From positions 9,417 through 73,416 of the forward strand of contig DATAJO010000031.1 in NCBI GenBank assembly GCA_036262075.1: DNA of 64,000 nt. The letters are read 5' to 3'. The notes below the pieces were generated by a model that saw only the letters and a list, made by a program, of their open reading frames with translations, was not told the DNA's origin and did no database searches. The stretch is from JACDBZ01 sp036262075 (GTDB lineage Bacteria; Chloroflexota; Limnocylindria; QHBO01). Within the stretch, counting starts at the first letter, position 1, and the number at the start of each line of letters is the position of its first letter. Shown in pieces: positions 1 to 7,856 of this stretch. A program made the translations under genes and the position numbers.

Positions 1-2
1 TG

Positions 3-1025
3 TTCGGCCACGACGTTGCGTCTCGCGCGGTCGCGGTGAACGAGAACCGTCCGCTCGGCCCGTTCGGAATGCTGTCTCTCGAGCCCTCGGACTGCAGCGC
101 CCTGAGAGTCCGGGGCGGCGGGGTCATCGATTCGGCCGGCGACATCCAGGTCAATTCCACCTGCCCTTCCGACGCCATGAGCCTCGGTGGCACGGGAGAG
201 GTCATCGTCGCGCCCAGCGTGGGGTGCAATGTCGTCGGAGGCTTCAGCAGCGGTGGATCATCGAGCTACAACTGTGCCGTCACCGAAGGTGTCGTGCCGA
301 TTCCCGACCCCTTCCTCGGTCTGAATCCCTACGAGCCCCCGATACCGACGGACTCTTCAGGGAACATCGTCTACCCGAACCCGCCAATGGTCGTCAGCGG
401 AGGCAGCCCGTCCATTCCCAGCGGCTGCCCGGGCTCTTCGTCGCCCGCGAGTCACACAACGCCGCGACTCTGCAGATTCAACACGAATGGCGTCACGTGG
501 CGCCTCTTCCCCGGCTATTACCCCGGCGGATTCCATTTCCAGAAGGGAACGTTCTATCTCGAGCCAGGGATCTACTACATCGGTGGCGGCGGGCTCGACA
601 TGAACTCGTCGGGTGCGGCGCTCATCTCGGTCGATCCGGGTGGGTCGACGCCAGGCGGCGGCGTGCTGCTCTACAACGGCAACCATTCCTCGGACACGGA
701 CGGCTCGGAGCTGCACCTCAACGGCTCGAGTGCCGGTATGCATCTCCTGCCGATGCAATCGGGACCGTACGCCGGCCTCGTGATCTACCAGGATGCCGCC
801 GTATGCCACCGGGTGACGCTGAACGGCAACAACTCCGACGTCATCGTCCGCGGCACGATCTACGTCCCGTGCGGAGAAGTCCAGGCGAATGGCAACGGCG
901 GAACGATCACGACCGACCAGATCGTCGCCGACACGTTCGACGTGCTCGGCAACGGTGGCAGCCTGCGAGTCATGTACGACAGCACGTTCCTGCCGACGCT
1001 GAGACTGGCTGGCCTGGTCGAATAG
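3..1025 (+). CDS. TadG-like pilus-assembly protein, C-terminal part (5' truncated by window)
   Basis: The reading frame is already open at the window edge, and the first GTG (position 36) lies inside a continuous sequence, so the N terminus is probably outside. The visible 340 or so residues are Gly/Ser/Asn-rich with several Cys (for example CSAL, GCNVV, CHRV, VPCGE) and a repetitive beta-rich tail ending LRLAGLVE, as in the extracellular parts of TadG-like proteins. No membrane segment is visible in this part. Three further Tad-type genes follow at 1875-4163, which supports the assignment. It could instead be another secreted beta-helix-like surface protein. Exact role not known. Confidence 0.55.
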   Translation, partial: FGHDVASRAVAVNENRPLGPFGMLSLEPSDCSALRVRGGGVIDSAGDIQVNSTCPSDAMSLGGTGEVIVAPSVGCNVVGGFSSGGSSSYNCAVTEGVVPIPDPFLGLNPYEPPIPTDSSGNIVYPNPPMVVSGGSPSIPSGCPGSSSPASHTTPRLCRFNTNGVTWRLFPGYYPGGFHFQKGTFYLEPGIYYIGGGGLDMNSSGAALISVDPGGSTPGGGVLLYNGNHSSDTDGSELHLNGSSAGMHLLPMQSGPYAGLVIYQDAAVCHRVTLNGNNSDVIVRGTIYVPCGEVQANGNGGTITTDQIVADTFDVLGNGGSLRVMYDSTFLPTLRLAGLVE

Positions 1026-1055
1026 GACCCAGCCGTCAGCGATTGGCGCTGGGTC
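1026..1055. terminator. Hairpin between convergent genes
   Basis: A perfect 8-bp inverted repeat (GACCCAGC at 1026-1033, GCTGGGTC at 1048-1055) sits exactly between the stop codons of the TadG-like gene and comF. There is no T-tract on either side, so it may act as a weak bidirectional terminator or simply as an mRNA 3' stabiliser. Confidence 0.4.
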
Positions 1056-1707
1056 ATACCTCCCGAGCGACAGCCACGCCGTACACGGCCGTCGCACCGG
1101 CGGCTCGCAGCGCAAGCGCGCATGCCTCGAGCGTGGCTGACGTGGTGATGATGTCGTCGACGAGGATGCAGTCGGCGGGCACCGGCGCAATTGCCTGAAA
1201 TGCTCCACGAAGGTTCGCCAGCCGGGCGGCGCGATTAAGCCGGTGCTGCTTTTCCGTGGACCGCCGGCGTCCGAGCAACTCCGCAACAGCAAGGCCATGA
1301 GTGCGGCCCAAGGCGCGAGCGATCAACTCGGCCTGGTTGTAACCGCGCGCGCGTTGTCGCTCGCGATGAACAGGCACAGGAACGAGGATCGCCGAGTCTA
1401 GGACGGTGAGTACGCACCCAACGGCGGGCGCGGTCAGCTCCGCCACGAGCGGCGCCAAACGCCTGACGCCCTTGTACTTGAGCGCCGCCAGCGCGCTGCG
1501 AAGCGGGCCTTCGTAGGCACAAGCCGCGGCCGCGAACTCGAAGGCGTCGCCGATCACAATTCCGGCATCCGGGATCGCGAACCTGTCGCGGGAGTCGGAC
1601 GCCACGCGCACACGAGAGCGGCACGTCGAGCACAGCAACGCCCCGCGTTGCTTGCAGCTCACGCACCCCGGAGGAATAACGATATCGAGCCAGCTCACGA
1701 CCCACAT
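1054..1707 (-). CDS. comF: ComF family phosphoribosyltransferase-like protein
   Basis: 217 aa. Four cysteines in two CxxC pairs (C15/C18 and C26/C29) form the N-terminal zinc finger typical of ComF. The middle carries the family signature VPVPVHRERQRARGYNQ, and the C terminus has a PRPP-binding loop (ILVDDIITTSAT, near residue 180). ComF proteins are linked to DNA uptake in competent bacteria and are widely present in non-competent ones. Chosen start is the ATG before WVVSWLDIV, which leaves the zinc finger intact. It stands alone here, divergent from the Tad cluster and with no competence genes nearby. Confidence 0.9.
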   Translation of the reverse strand: MWVVSWLDIVIPPGCVSCKQRGALLCSTCRSRVRVASDSRDRFAIPDAGIVIGDAFEFAAAACAYEGPLRSALAALKYKGVRRLAPLVAELTAPAVGCVLTVLDSAILVPVPVHRERQRARGYNQAELIARALGRTHGLAVAELLGRRRSTEKQHRLNRAARLANLRGAFQAIAPVPADCILVDDIITTSATLEACALALRAAGATAVYGVAVAREV

Positions 1708-1809
1708 CGTGGCCCGCGTGGCTTATCGGTGACTTACCAACCGGTTAGTGAACGCACTACTCGCACGAACGTTAGGGCGACGGTGCGGGGCGGCACCGGT
1801 CCTACCCAG

Positions 1810-1844
1810 TTGTAAGGTCTTTGTAAGGTTGAGATCGGTAGACT
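1810..1844 (+). promoter_or_regulatory. Candidate promoter with 11-bp tandem operator for the Tad cluster
   Basis: Two direct repeats TTGTAAGGT (1810-1818 and 1821-1829) have an 11-bp period, the spacing seen for tandem OmpR/PhoB-type activators. They sit where a -35 element would be expected upstream of a -10-like TAGACT (1839-1844), 30 bp before the TadE/PKD gene. Regulator unknown; assignment is inference from spacing. Confidence 0.4.
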
Positions 1845-1874
1845 CGGCCGCGAATTCATATCCGAGCTACCGCG

Positions 1875-2759
1875 ATGCGATTGCTGCCCGCACATCGCGA
1901 CGGAGGCCCGACCCTGGGTCAGGCTCTCGTCGAACTGGCGCTCGTCGCGCCGATCCTCTGCCTCCTCATGCTCGGGGCGATCGACCTCGGCCGCGTCTGG
2001 TACTCCCAGATCACGATCGAGAACGCCGCCCGCGAGGGAGCGATGGAGGGGATGTTCCAGCCCACCTCGTTCCTCTCAGGCCAGCCGTGCACGAGCGGCA
2101 ACCAGGACACGAACCGGATCATGTGCCGGGTCCTGAACGAGACGCGCGACTCCCAGGTGACCGTCGAGCCAGCCGACGTCTCGAAGAGCTGCTCGGCGGC
2201 GTGCGCACCCGGAACGACGGCCTCGCCGAACCGCATCACCGTCCGCGTCGAGGGCGAGTTCTCGCTCCTGACGCCGCTCATGTCGTTCTTCTTCGGCGGC
2301 CAGACGATCACCCTTGCCGCCGAGGCCGAGGCGAACATCGTCATGACGCCGACCGTGGGTGCCGCATCTACGCCGACTCCGACGCCGTCGCCGACACCGA
2401 CGCCGGCGCCCAGCTCATCGGCGTCCGCATCGGCCTCATCCAGCGCATCGGCATCACCAACGGCAAGCCCGACCCCGACGCCGCAGCCGTGTGTGGCCCC
2501 GGTCGCAAGCTTCACGGTCTCGCCGACCAGCGGCAAGAAGAAGGTCACCACGTTCCAGTTCACGTCGACCGCGACGGGCATGTCGAACCCGGCCTGCGAC
2601 CCGATCTGGTCGTGGAGCTTCGGCGACGGGAGCGGTGCGTCGTCGCTACCGAATCCAAGCTACCTCTACGACAAGAAGGGCCCGTACACGGTCACGCTGG
2701 TCGTTTCGAACTCGATGGGCCAGTCGACAGCGACCAGGAGCATCGATGTCTCGAACTGA
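1875..2759 (+). CDS. TadE-like pseudopilin with C-terminal PKD domain
   Basis: 294 aa. After a short basic N terminus, a TadE-type segment (GQALVELALVAPILCLLML, about residues 15-35) contains the conserved Glu and the hydrophobic stretch that anchors minor pilins of Tad systems. Residues about 160-205 are a Ser/Thr/Pro-rich linker (TPTPSPTPTPAP and ASASASS runs). The C-terminal 85 residues look like a PKD beta-sandwich (IWSWSFGDGS, then YTVTLVVSNSMG). The protein is therefore probably exported with a surface-exposed binding domain on a flexible stalk. It overlaps the next gene by 14 bp, so the two are probably translationally coupled. Start is the ATG giving the usual short cytoplasmic leader. 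Confidence 0.8.
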   Translation: MRLLPAHRDGGPTLGQALVELALVAPILCLLMLGAIDLGRVWYSQITIENAAREGAMEGMFQPTSFLSGQPCTSGNQDTNRIMCRVLNETRDSQVTVEPADVSKSCSAACAPGTTASPNRITVRVEGEFSLLTPLMSFFFGGQTITLAAEAEANIVMTPTVGAASTPTPTPSPTPTPAPSSSASASASSSASASPTASPTPTPQPCVAPVASFTVSPTSGKKKVTTFQFTSTATGMSNPACDPIWSWSFGDGSGASSLPNPSYLYDKKGPYTVTLVVSNSMGQSTATRSIDVSN

Positions 2760-3198
2760 CCGTCGGCCTCGCTGGCGCAGTCGATCCGACCACCCGCGTG
2801 GCCAGGCGATGGTCGAGTTCGCCTTCGCGTTCGTCATCTTCTTCGGCCTGCTGATGGGCATCCTCGACCTCGGCCGTGCGGTGTACCAGTGGAATGGCGT
2901 GTCGCAGGCGGCGCGCGAGATCGCGCGGGCCACGAGCGTCCATCCCGGCGTGCCGCTCGGCACGAGTGACGAGACCGCCGACGTGGTCGACGGCCAGCAG
3001 GACATCTTCCCGGACATGCGCGTGCCCGAGTTCGAATGTCGCGACCTGAGCGGCGCCGATGCGACGACGCCGACCGGCGCCTGCCTGCCCGGCAACTTCG
3101 TCAACGTTCGGGTCACCGCCGACTTCGAGCCGGTCACGCCGATCTTCAACCTCATCCCGCTGACGCTCACGTCGAGCAGCAGCGTCCAGATCCCGTGA
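2746..3198 (+). CDS. TadE-family pilus-assembly protein
   Basis: 150 aa. Begins at the ATG inside the end of the preceding gene. A basic leader is followed by the TadE signature GQAMVEFAFAFVIFFGLLM and then LGRAVYQWNGVSQAAREIAR, as in minor pseudopilins. The rest is a short extracellular domain with two Cys (FECRD and GACLPG). The frame stays open upstream, but that part would be antisense-like low-complexity Arg-rich sequence and is rejected. It is the middle gene of a tight three-gene unit with the TadE/PKD and TadG-like genes. Confidence 0.82.
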   Translation: MSRTDRRPRWRSRSDHPRGQAMVEFAFAFVIFFGLLMGILDLGRAVYQWNGVSQAAREIARATSVHPGVPLGTSDETADVVDGQQDIFPDMRVPEFECRDLSGADATTPTGACLPGNFVNVRVTADFEPVTPIFNLIPLTLTSSSSVQIP

Positions 3199-3209
3199 GG
3201 AGCTTCCCG

Positions 3210-4163
3210 ATGCGTACTGCCCGCACTGCACTCATCTCCCGCTCGGGGAAGGACGAGCGGGGCCAGATCCTCGTCATCTTCGCCGCGGCGCTCGTCATCC
3301 TCGTCGTCATGGTCGGGCTGGTGCTCGACGGCGGCTCGGCCTTCGCGCAGCGGCGCGAGCAGCAGAACGCGGCCGACATCGCCGCGCTGGCCGCCGCGAA
3401 CGTCTATCTCCTCACCGCGGACCAGAACGCGTCCACCAGCGCGGCGCGCGCCGTGGCGGCGGAGAACGGCTGGACCCACGGCACCGGTGGCGTAGACGTC
3501 GACGTCTCGTACGACTTCTCGAACGGCGTCGAGGTGACGGTCGACGTCGACGCGCCGCACGACAACCATTTCGGCCGCGTCATCGGCATGAACCAGTGGC
3601 AGGTCGGAACGACGGCCAGTGCACTGAGCGGCTTCCCCGACACGGCCGAGGCGGCCGGGCCGATGATCTTCAGCATCGCCGCGTTCGACGCCAGCGGCCA
3701 GCCGCTGCCGCAGTACTCGAACCCGAACAGCCCGTTCCACTTCGGCGAGACGAACGGCGACGTGCCGACAGGCCCCGGCGACCTGGCCTGGACGAACTAC
3801 GGCACCGGGAACGTCAACACGAACGAGGTGCGCCAGATCATCCAGGGCAACCTCGTCATCAACAAGACGATCCAGTTCGGCGAGTACATCGGCCAGCACA
3901 ACAACGGCAACCACACCGCGCTGTTCAGCGAGGTCGACGACTACCTCTCGGGCACCGACGTCCCGGTCCCGATCGTCGACAGCAACGGCAACTTCATGGG
4001 CTGGGCGACGTTGCACATCGTGTCCGCCGAGGGCGGCAGCGCCAAGGACGTCGTCGGCTACTTCAAGACGAACTTCGTCAGCCAGCGGCTCACGGTCGGC
4101 GGCTGCTCGATCAACGACTGCCCCCGCTTCCTCGGGACGTACACGCTGAAGCTCACGAACTAG
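3210..4163 (+). CDS. TadG-like protein (Flp pilus-assembly TadG N-terminal domain)
   Basis: 317 aa. N terminus ERGQILVIFAAALVILVVM, then LVLDGGSAFAQRREQQNAAD and IAALAAAN, is the diagnostic TadG-like N-terminal module (membrane segment about residues 18-40). The remaining 260 residues are a predicted extracellular domain ending CSINDCPRFLGTYTLKL with a possible disulfide. ATG at 3210 follows the previous stop by 11 bp with GAGGAG as ribosome binding site. The absence of the TadA/B/C secretion genes means only the pilin-like part of the system lies in the window. Confidence 0.8.
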   Translation: MRTARTALISRSGKDERGQILVIFAAALVILVVMVGLVLDGGSAFAQRREQQNAADIAALAAANVYLLTADQNASTSAARAVAAENGWTHGTGGVDVDVSYDFSNGVEVTVDVDAPHDNHFGRVIGMNQWQVGTTASALSGFPDTAEAAGPMIFSIAAFDASGQPLPQYSNPNSPFHFGETNGDVPTGPGDLAWTNYGTGNVNTNEVRQIIQGNLVINKTIQFGEYIGQHNNGNHTALFSEVDDYLSGTDVPVPIVDSNGNFMGWATLHIVSAEGGSAKDVVGYFKTNFVSQRLTVGGCSINDCPRFLGTYTLKLTN

Positions 4164-4237
4164 GGGTCCGTTGGGGACCCGGCGCGGGCGGTGGTACCGT
4201 AGGGGCCACCGTCGCAGCGCAGGGGACGCATCGGATC

Positions 4238-4846
4238 GTGAAGACGAAGCTGACCGCCCGGAACCTGGATCTCAATGATCGGCTGAGAGGACAGGTGGAG
4301 CGCAAGCTCAGGCGGTTGGATCGGATCACGCATCCCGAGGCGGAAGCGGAGGTCGAGCTCATCGCGAACGCGTCCCGCGCGGCCGATGCGGCGCACGTCG
4401 CCGAGGTCACCCTCGACAACAACGGCACGATCCTGCGATCGAGCGCGGCCGGCCCGACGCCGATCGCGGCACTCGACTTCGCGCTCGACAAGCTCGAGCG
4501 CCAGATCGTCCGCGAGAAGGAGAAGCCGCGCAGCGTCCGCGAGCGGCGCGCCGACGAGGCGCTCGAGGTCCTGTCGCGCGAGGCGGTGAAGTCGGTGAGC
4601 GACGAGCCGGACACCGGCGACGGCACCGAGGAGCCCACGAACGGCCCGCGGGTCGTGAAGATCAAGCGCTTCGACATGGCGCCGATGTTCGAGGAGGACG
4701 CGATCGCCCAGATGGAGGAGCTCGGGCACGCGTTCTTCGTGTTCCTCGACGCCGAGACCGACTCGATCTCGGTCGTCTATCGGCGGCGCGACGGGACGTA
4801 CGGGCTCATCCAGCCGGTCGTCGACAAGGCCGGGGTCGCGCGCTGA
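4238..4846 (+). CDS. hpf: Ribosome hibernation-promoting factor, long form
   Basis: 202 aa from a GTG preceded by AGGGGAC. Residues 1-100 match the HPF/YfiA fold (KTKLTARNLDLNDRLR, then AEVTLDNNGTILRSSA). A charged linker rich in Glu/Arg follows, and residues about 140-202 are the C-terminal dimerisation domain of long HPF (VVKIKRFDMAPMFEEDAI, then FFVFLDAETDSISVVYRRRD). Long HPF joins 70S ribosomes into inactive 100S dimers in stationary phase or stress. The gene stands alone after the Tad cluster; a short hairpin (4164-4180) lies between them. Confidence 0.92.
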   Translation: MKTKLTARNLDLNDRLRGQVERKLRRLDRITHPEAEAEVELIANASRAADAAHVAEVTLDNNGTILRSSAAGPTPIAALDFALDKLERQIVREKEKPRSVRERRADEALEVLSREAVKSVSDEPDTGDGTEEPTNGPRVVKIKRFDMAPMFEEDAIAQMEELGHAFFVFLDAETDSISVVYRRRDGTYGLIQPVVDKAGVAR

Positions 4847-4867
4847 GCGCGTCGCCGCCGGGCGCCC

Positions 4868-5086
4868 TCAGAGGATGGCCGGCAGGAGCAGCAGCGCGGC
4901 CACGATCGCGATCAGCGCGACGAAATAGGCGGCCAGCAGCAGCGACGCAAGGTCGGACTCGCCCGGATCCGGATCCGGTTCCGGCTCCGTCGGCTCCGCG
5001 GACTGTGACTCCGCGGGCTGTGACGCCGCGGATTGTGACTCCGCGGGCTGTGACTCCGCGGGCGTGTCCTGGTCCTCGGCGTCCAT
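4868..5086 (-). CDS. Small tail-anchored protein with PAESQSA repeats
   Basis: 72 aa. Residues 8-31 are imperfect repeats of P-A-E-S-Q, encoded by 15-bp DNA repeats near 5000-5065. An acidic Pro-rich stretch (EPEPDPDPGES) follows, and then a single hydrophobic segment (LLLAAYFVALIAIVAALLLL) near the C terminus. That gives an acidic cytoplasmic head and a C-terminal anchor. No family recognised. The start codon overlaps the nfo start on the other strand as CATG, so the two genes cannot have a normal intergenic promoter at these starts. The coding status is moderately likely because of the clean amphipathic layout. Confidence 0.5.
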   Translation of the reverse strand: MDAEDQDTPAESQPAESQSAASQPAESQSAEPTEPEPDPDPGESDLASLLLAAYFVALIAIVAALLLLPAIL

Positions 5087-6089
5087 GACGCGGACCGTAG
5101 CACGGCGCGAGCCGCGTCGACGCCTCTCCTGGCCGCCCGATGCGCCGCGGGTCGGGCTCCACCTCGGCCTCGCGCGCGGCCTCATGGGCGCCGCTCGCCG
5201 ATCGCGCCAGATCGGCGCTCGCGCGCTCCAGATCTTCAGCGACAACCCGACCGCCTGGCGACGCAAGCCCGAACCACCGCCCGATGCACCGGCGTTCATC
5301 GACTACTCCGCCCGCGAGGGGATCGAGGTCGTCTCGATCCACGCCTCGTACCTCGTCAACCTCGCCGGCTCGCACGAGCCGTTCGCCTCGCAATCCCGCG
5401 CCGGGCTCATCGTCGAGATGCAGCGAGCGCCGCAGTACGGCGCGACGATCGTGAACACGCACATCGGCTCGCACCGCGGGACCGGGCGGGCCGCCGGCCT
5501 GGCGCGGATCGTCGAGAACGTGCGCGCCATCCTCGCCGAGTCGCCACCCGGCGTGCGGCTCGTCCTCGAAAACTCGGCCGGGGGCGGCGACCTCCTCGGC
5601 TCGCGCGTCGAGGAGCTGGCGCAGATCCTCGAGGGCGTCGTCTCGGCTGCCGGAGCCGATGCGTCCGTCGAGCGCTTCGGCTTCACGCTCGACACCGCCC
5701 ACGCCTGGGGCGCCGGCTACGACCTCTCCTCGGCCGATGCGGTGGCCGACCTCCTCGATCGGTTCGACGAGCTCATCGGCCTCGAGCGGCTGGCGATGGT
5801 CCACCTCAACGACACGCGCTCCGAGCTCGGCTCGCGCACCGATCGGCACGAGCACGTCGGCGCCGGACGGATCGGTCCCGAGGGCCTGGGCGCGCTCCTC
5901 CGCGATCCGCGCCTTGCCGGCGTGCCGTTCATCATGGAGACCCCGGGCGCCGACGAGGGCTGGGACGCCGTCAACCTGCGCCGCGCCTACCAGCTCTGGT
6001 CGGGAGCCGATACCCTGCCGATCCTGCCGCCGAAGGCCTTCAGGACGAACCGCCGCTCGACCCGAACCGCACCGAAGCCGCCCGGGTGA
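5085..6089 (+). CDS. nfo: Endonuclease IV (AP endonuclease, DNA repair)
   Basis: 334 aa, somewhat longer than the usual 280 because of N- and C-terminal tails. The TIM-barrel AP-endonuclease-2 motifs are all present: ALQIFSDNPTAW, SIHASYLVNLA, NTHIGSHRG, LVLENSAGGG, FTLDTAHAWGAGYD, VHLNDTRSELGSR, HEHVGAGRIG and FIMETPGAD, including the His/Glu/Asp ligands of the trinuclear zinc site. It cleaves DNA 5' to abasic sites in base excision repair. ATG at 5085 is the only plausible start close to the fold; there is no good ribosome binding site, so it may be leaderless. Its stop overlaps the next start as TGATG. Confidence 0.93.
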   Translation: MTRTVARREPRRRLSWPPDAPRVGLHLGLARGLMGAARRSRQIGARALQIFSDNPTAWRRKPEPPPDAPAFIDYSAREGIEVVSIHASYLVNLAGSHEPFASQSRAGLIVEMQRAPQYGATIVNTHIGSHRGTGRAAGLARIVENVRAILAESPPGVRLVLENSAGGGDLLGSRVEELAQILEGVVSAAGADASVERFGFTLDTAHAWGAGYDLSSADAVADLLDRFDELIGLERLAMVHLNDTRSELGSRTDRHEHVGAGRIGPEGLGALLRDPRLAGVPFIMETPGADEGWDAVNLRRAYQLWSGADTLPILPPKAFRTNRRSTRTAPKPPG

Positions 6090-6628
6090 TGTCACGCACG
6101 CCCGAAGCTTGGCGCGTCCGCCGAGCCACCTCCGCCGATGGCCCCGCGATCATCGACGTCGCCGCGGCCGGCTGGCGCGACACGTACGCCGGCCTGCTGC
6201 GACCCGATACGATCGAGACGTTCATCGAGCGCGCCTACGCGCCGGATCGGATCGAGGCGCGCATCGCCAACGACCAGTTCTACGTCGCGGAGCGTGCCGG
6301 CCGCGGGATCGTGGCCGCCTTCGCCGATGCGGTCGAGCACGACGACCGCCTCGAGCTGGCCGCGATCTACGCGCTCCCCGAGCACCGTGGCCGCGGAGCC
6401 GGGACCGCGCTGCTCGAGGTCCTCATCGGCCTCTTCGCCGACCGACCGATCTCGGCGGACGTCCTCATCGGCAATCGCAAGGGCGAAACCTTCTACGAGC
6501 GCCGCGGATTCGTCCCGCGCGAGCGCCTCGACGCCACGCTCTTCGGGGAGCCGGTCGTGGAGCGCCGATGGTGGCGGGGCGTGAGGGGCGTGAGGGGCGT
6601 GAGGGGCGTGAGGGGCGCCTCAGCCTGA
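6089..6628 (+). CDS. GNAT family N-acetyltransferase with repeat-derived tail
   Basis: 179 aa. The acetyl-CoA binding motif LPEHRGRGAGTALLEVL (about residues 95-111) and the C-terminal NRKGETFYERRGFVPRER are typical of GNAT enzymes of the RimI/PhnO-like type; substrate unknown. The last residues are VRG repeated four times, encoded by a perfect 9-bp tandem repeat (GTGAGGGGC, 6581-6616). The natural protein probably ended near WRG, and expansion of the repeat has extended it. Translation is coupled to nfo through the TGATG overlap; an in-frame GTG three bases earlier is an alternative start. Confidence 0.85.
   Translation: MSRTPEAWRVRRATSADGPAIIDVAAAGWRDTYAGLLRPDTIETFIERAYAPDRIEARIANDQFYVAERAGRGIVAAFADAVEHDDRLELAAIYALPEHRGRGAGTALLEVLIGLFADRPISADVLIGNRKGETFYERRGFVPRERLDATLFGEPVVERRWWRGVRGVRGVRGVRGASA
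6581..6616 (+). repeat. 9-bp tandem repeat inside the GNAT gene end
   Basis: Four perfect copies of GTGAGGGGC. It keeps the frame open and encodes Val-Arg-Gly repeats. It abuts the first copy of the dispersed structured repeat at 6638. Confidence 0.9.
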
Positions 6629-6637
6629 CGGATCGGG

Positions 6638-6813
6638 CTCTCGCTGTGGCGAGAGGAATGCACCGGAGGGTCCGCTGGCGTTGCGTTTGCGCGCTGTGGC
6701 GAGCACCGGCACGCACGAACGGCACGCCGGGGGGCGGTTCACGCTCATCGGTGCTCGCTGCAGTCGACAAACGGCACGCGGATCGGGCTTCCGGTGAAAA
6801 ACGCTCGCTGCAG
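6638..6813 (+). repeat. Structured intergenic repeat, copy A
   Basis: Starts with a perfect hairpin (CTCTCGC, loop TGTG, GCGAGAG; 6638-6655) and ends with CTGCAG. An internal 10-bp inverted repeat (GCGAGCACCG at 6699-6708, CGGTGCTCGC at 6749-6758) would fold the centre into a long stem-loop. About 90% identical to copy B and clearly related to copies C and D near dnaA, which lie in the opposite orientation. Confidence 0.85.
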
Positions 6814-6875
6814 CCGATGGAGCCGCGCGCCACGTGCCAGCTCGCGGGGGCTCTGGGCGCCTCAGCTTGACTGTC

Positions 6876-6900
6876 CCCGTCCCGTCCCGTCCCGTCCCGT
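6876..6900 (+). repeat. CCCGT pentamer repeat
   Basis: Five perfect CCCGT units between copies A and B of the structured repeat. A common short tandem repeat with no coding role seen. Confidence 0.9.
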
Positions 6901-6913
6901 CCTGGCTGTCCGT

Positions 6914-7088
6914 TCTCGCTGTGGCGAGAGGAATGCACTGGAGGGTCCGCTGGCGTTGCGTTTGCGCGCTGTGGCGAGCACCGGCACGCAGGAATGGCAC
7001 GCCGCGGCGCGGTTCACGCTCACCGGTGCTCGCTGCAGTCGACAAACGACACGCGGATCGGGCTTCCCGTGAAAAACTCTCGCTGCAG
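6914..7088 (+). repeat. Structured intergenic repeat, copy B
   Basis: Same layout as copy A, 276 bp downstream in the same orientation. The internal inverted repeat is extended to 11 bp here (CCGGTGCTCGC pairs with GCGAGCACCGG). Both copies are preceded by the same short word GGCGCCTCAGC, so the duplicated unit is larger than the conserved core. Confidence 0.85.
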
Positions 7089-7268
7089 CGCGAACGGCTC
7101 GAGGCCACCGAGTGCCGCCGGTGAATCCGCGCGCCCGAGCGCGACTACCGCCGTCCTGGGTGGCGTCAGCCGGCTCTGACGCCCCCGGAGCCGATGCGCC
7201 GAGCGTGAATCGGGCCCCCGCGGCCCTCACAGGGCGGAACGACGGCACCGAACCGCCACGGAACGCGC

Positions 7269-7676
7269 CTAGCGGTGGTTCGCGAAGCCGTTGGGTGCGG
7301 AGGGCGAGCCGTTGCCGGAGGACCGGATGCGGCGCTGGCGGACCGTGATGTAGGCCTGCATGAGCTCGCGGACATCGGCCTCGGTGAGGGAGTCGTCGCC
7401 ACGCAGCGCGTACTCGACGCGGGTCGTGGGCAGGACGGTGCGGGCGTTGAGGGAGGCGAAGTAGGCGGGTCCCTCGGCCTCGTCGTGGATCTCGCGAAGG
7501 CCCCGGGCAAGCTTGGTGGCAGTGCCGAGCGACGGCATGCGGTCGCCCTTGATCAGCCGGCTGATCGTGGAATGGTCCACGCCCGACTGGAGCGCCAGCT
7601 GCCGCTGGCTCATCTTCTTCTCCTTCAGCTGGCTCCGAAGCCAGGCGTTGAAGGATCGAGGCGTCTGCAGCGTCAT
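7269..7676 (-). CDS. XRE-family helix-turn-helix transcriptional regulator
   Basis: 135 aa from the ATG before TLQTPRSFN. Residues about 20-60 form a Cro/C1-type HTH: SQRQLALQSGVDHSTISRL, then IKGDRMPSLGTATKLARGL. The C-terminal half (LTEADVRELMQAYITVRQRR) is probably helical and may serve dimerisation. The frame extends 31 codons upstream to 7769, but that part is Arg/Gly-rich and has no ribosome binding site, while AGGT lies just before the chosen start. Target and ligand unknown; no obvious partner gene next to it. Confidence 0.8.
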   Translation of the reverse strand: MTLQTPRSFNAWLRSQLKEKKMSQRQLALQSGVDHSTISRLIKGDRMPSLGTATKLARGLREIHDEAEGPAYFASLNARTVLPTTRVEYALRGDDSLTEADVRELMQAYITVRQRRIRSSGNGSPSAPNGFANHR

Positions 7677-7856
7677 CTGCGACCTGTGTGAGCCGGAGGC
7701 CATCGGCGTGGAGGCGCCGGTGGTGCGTCCGAGCAACCGCAGCATCCCAGTGCGTCGGAGTCGCCTCAATAGGAGGAAGGTACCGCGAGTGCGGGCCCCC
7801 GCCGCCCTGGTGCTACCTGATCCGCGCGGCGTTACCCGGGGCAGCCGCGGATGACG

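Larger units (their letters stand above)
6629..7268. other. 640-bp gene-free stretch
   Basis: Contains two copies of a structured repeat (6638-6813 and 6914-7088), a CCCGT pentamer repeat between them, and about 180 bp of unremarkable GC-rich sequence up to the end of the XRE gene. Several reading frames are open on both strands here, but none shows a recognisable protein. Confidence 0.7.

Noticed and set aside
6465..7250. Peptides with CIPLATAR encoded by repeat copies A and B
   Set aside because: The frame is open in the repeats, but frames on the other strand are also open, there is no start with a ribosome binding site common to the copies, and hairpins dominate. Kept as a repeat, not as a gene.
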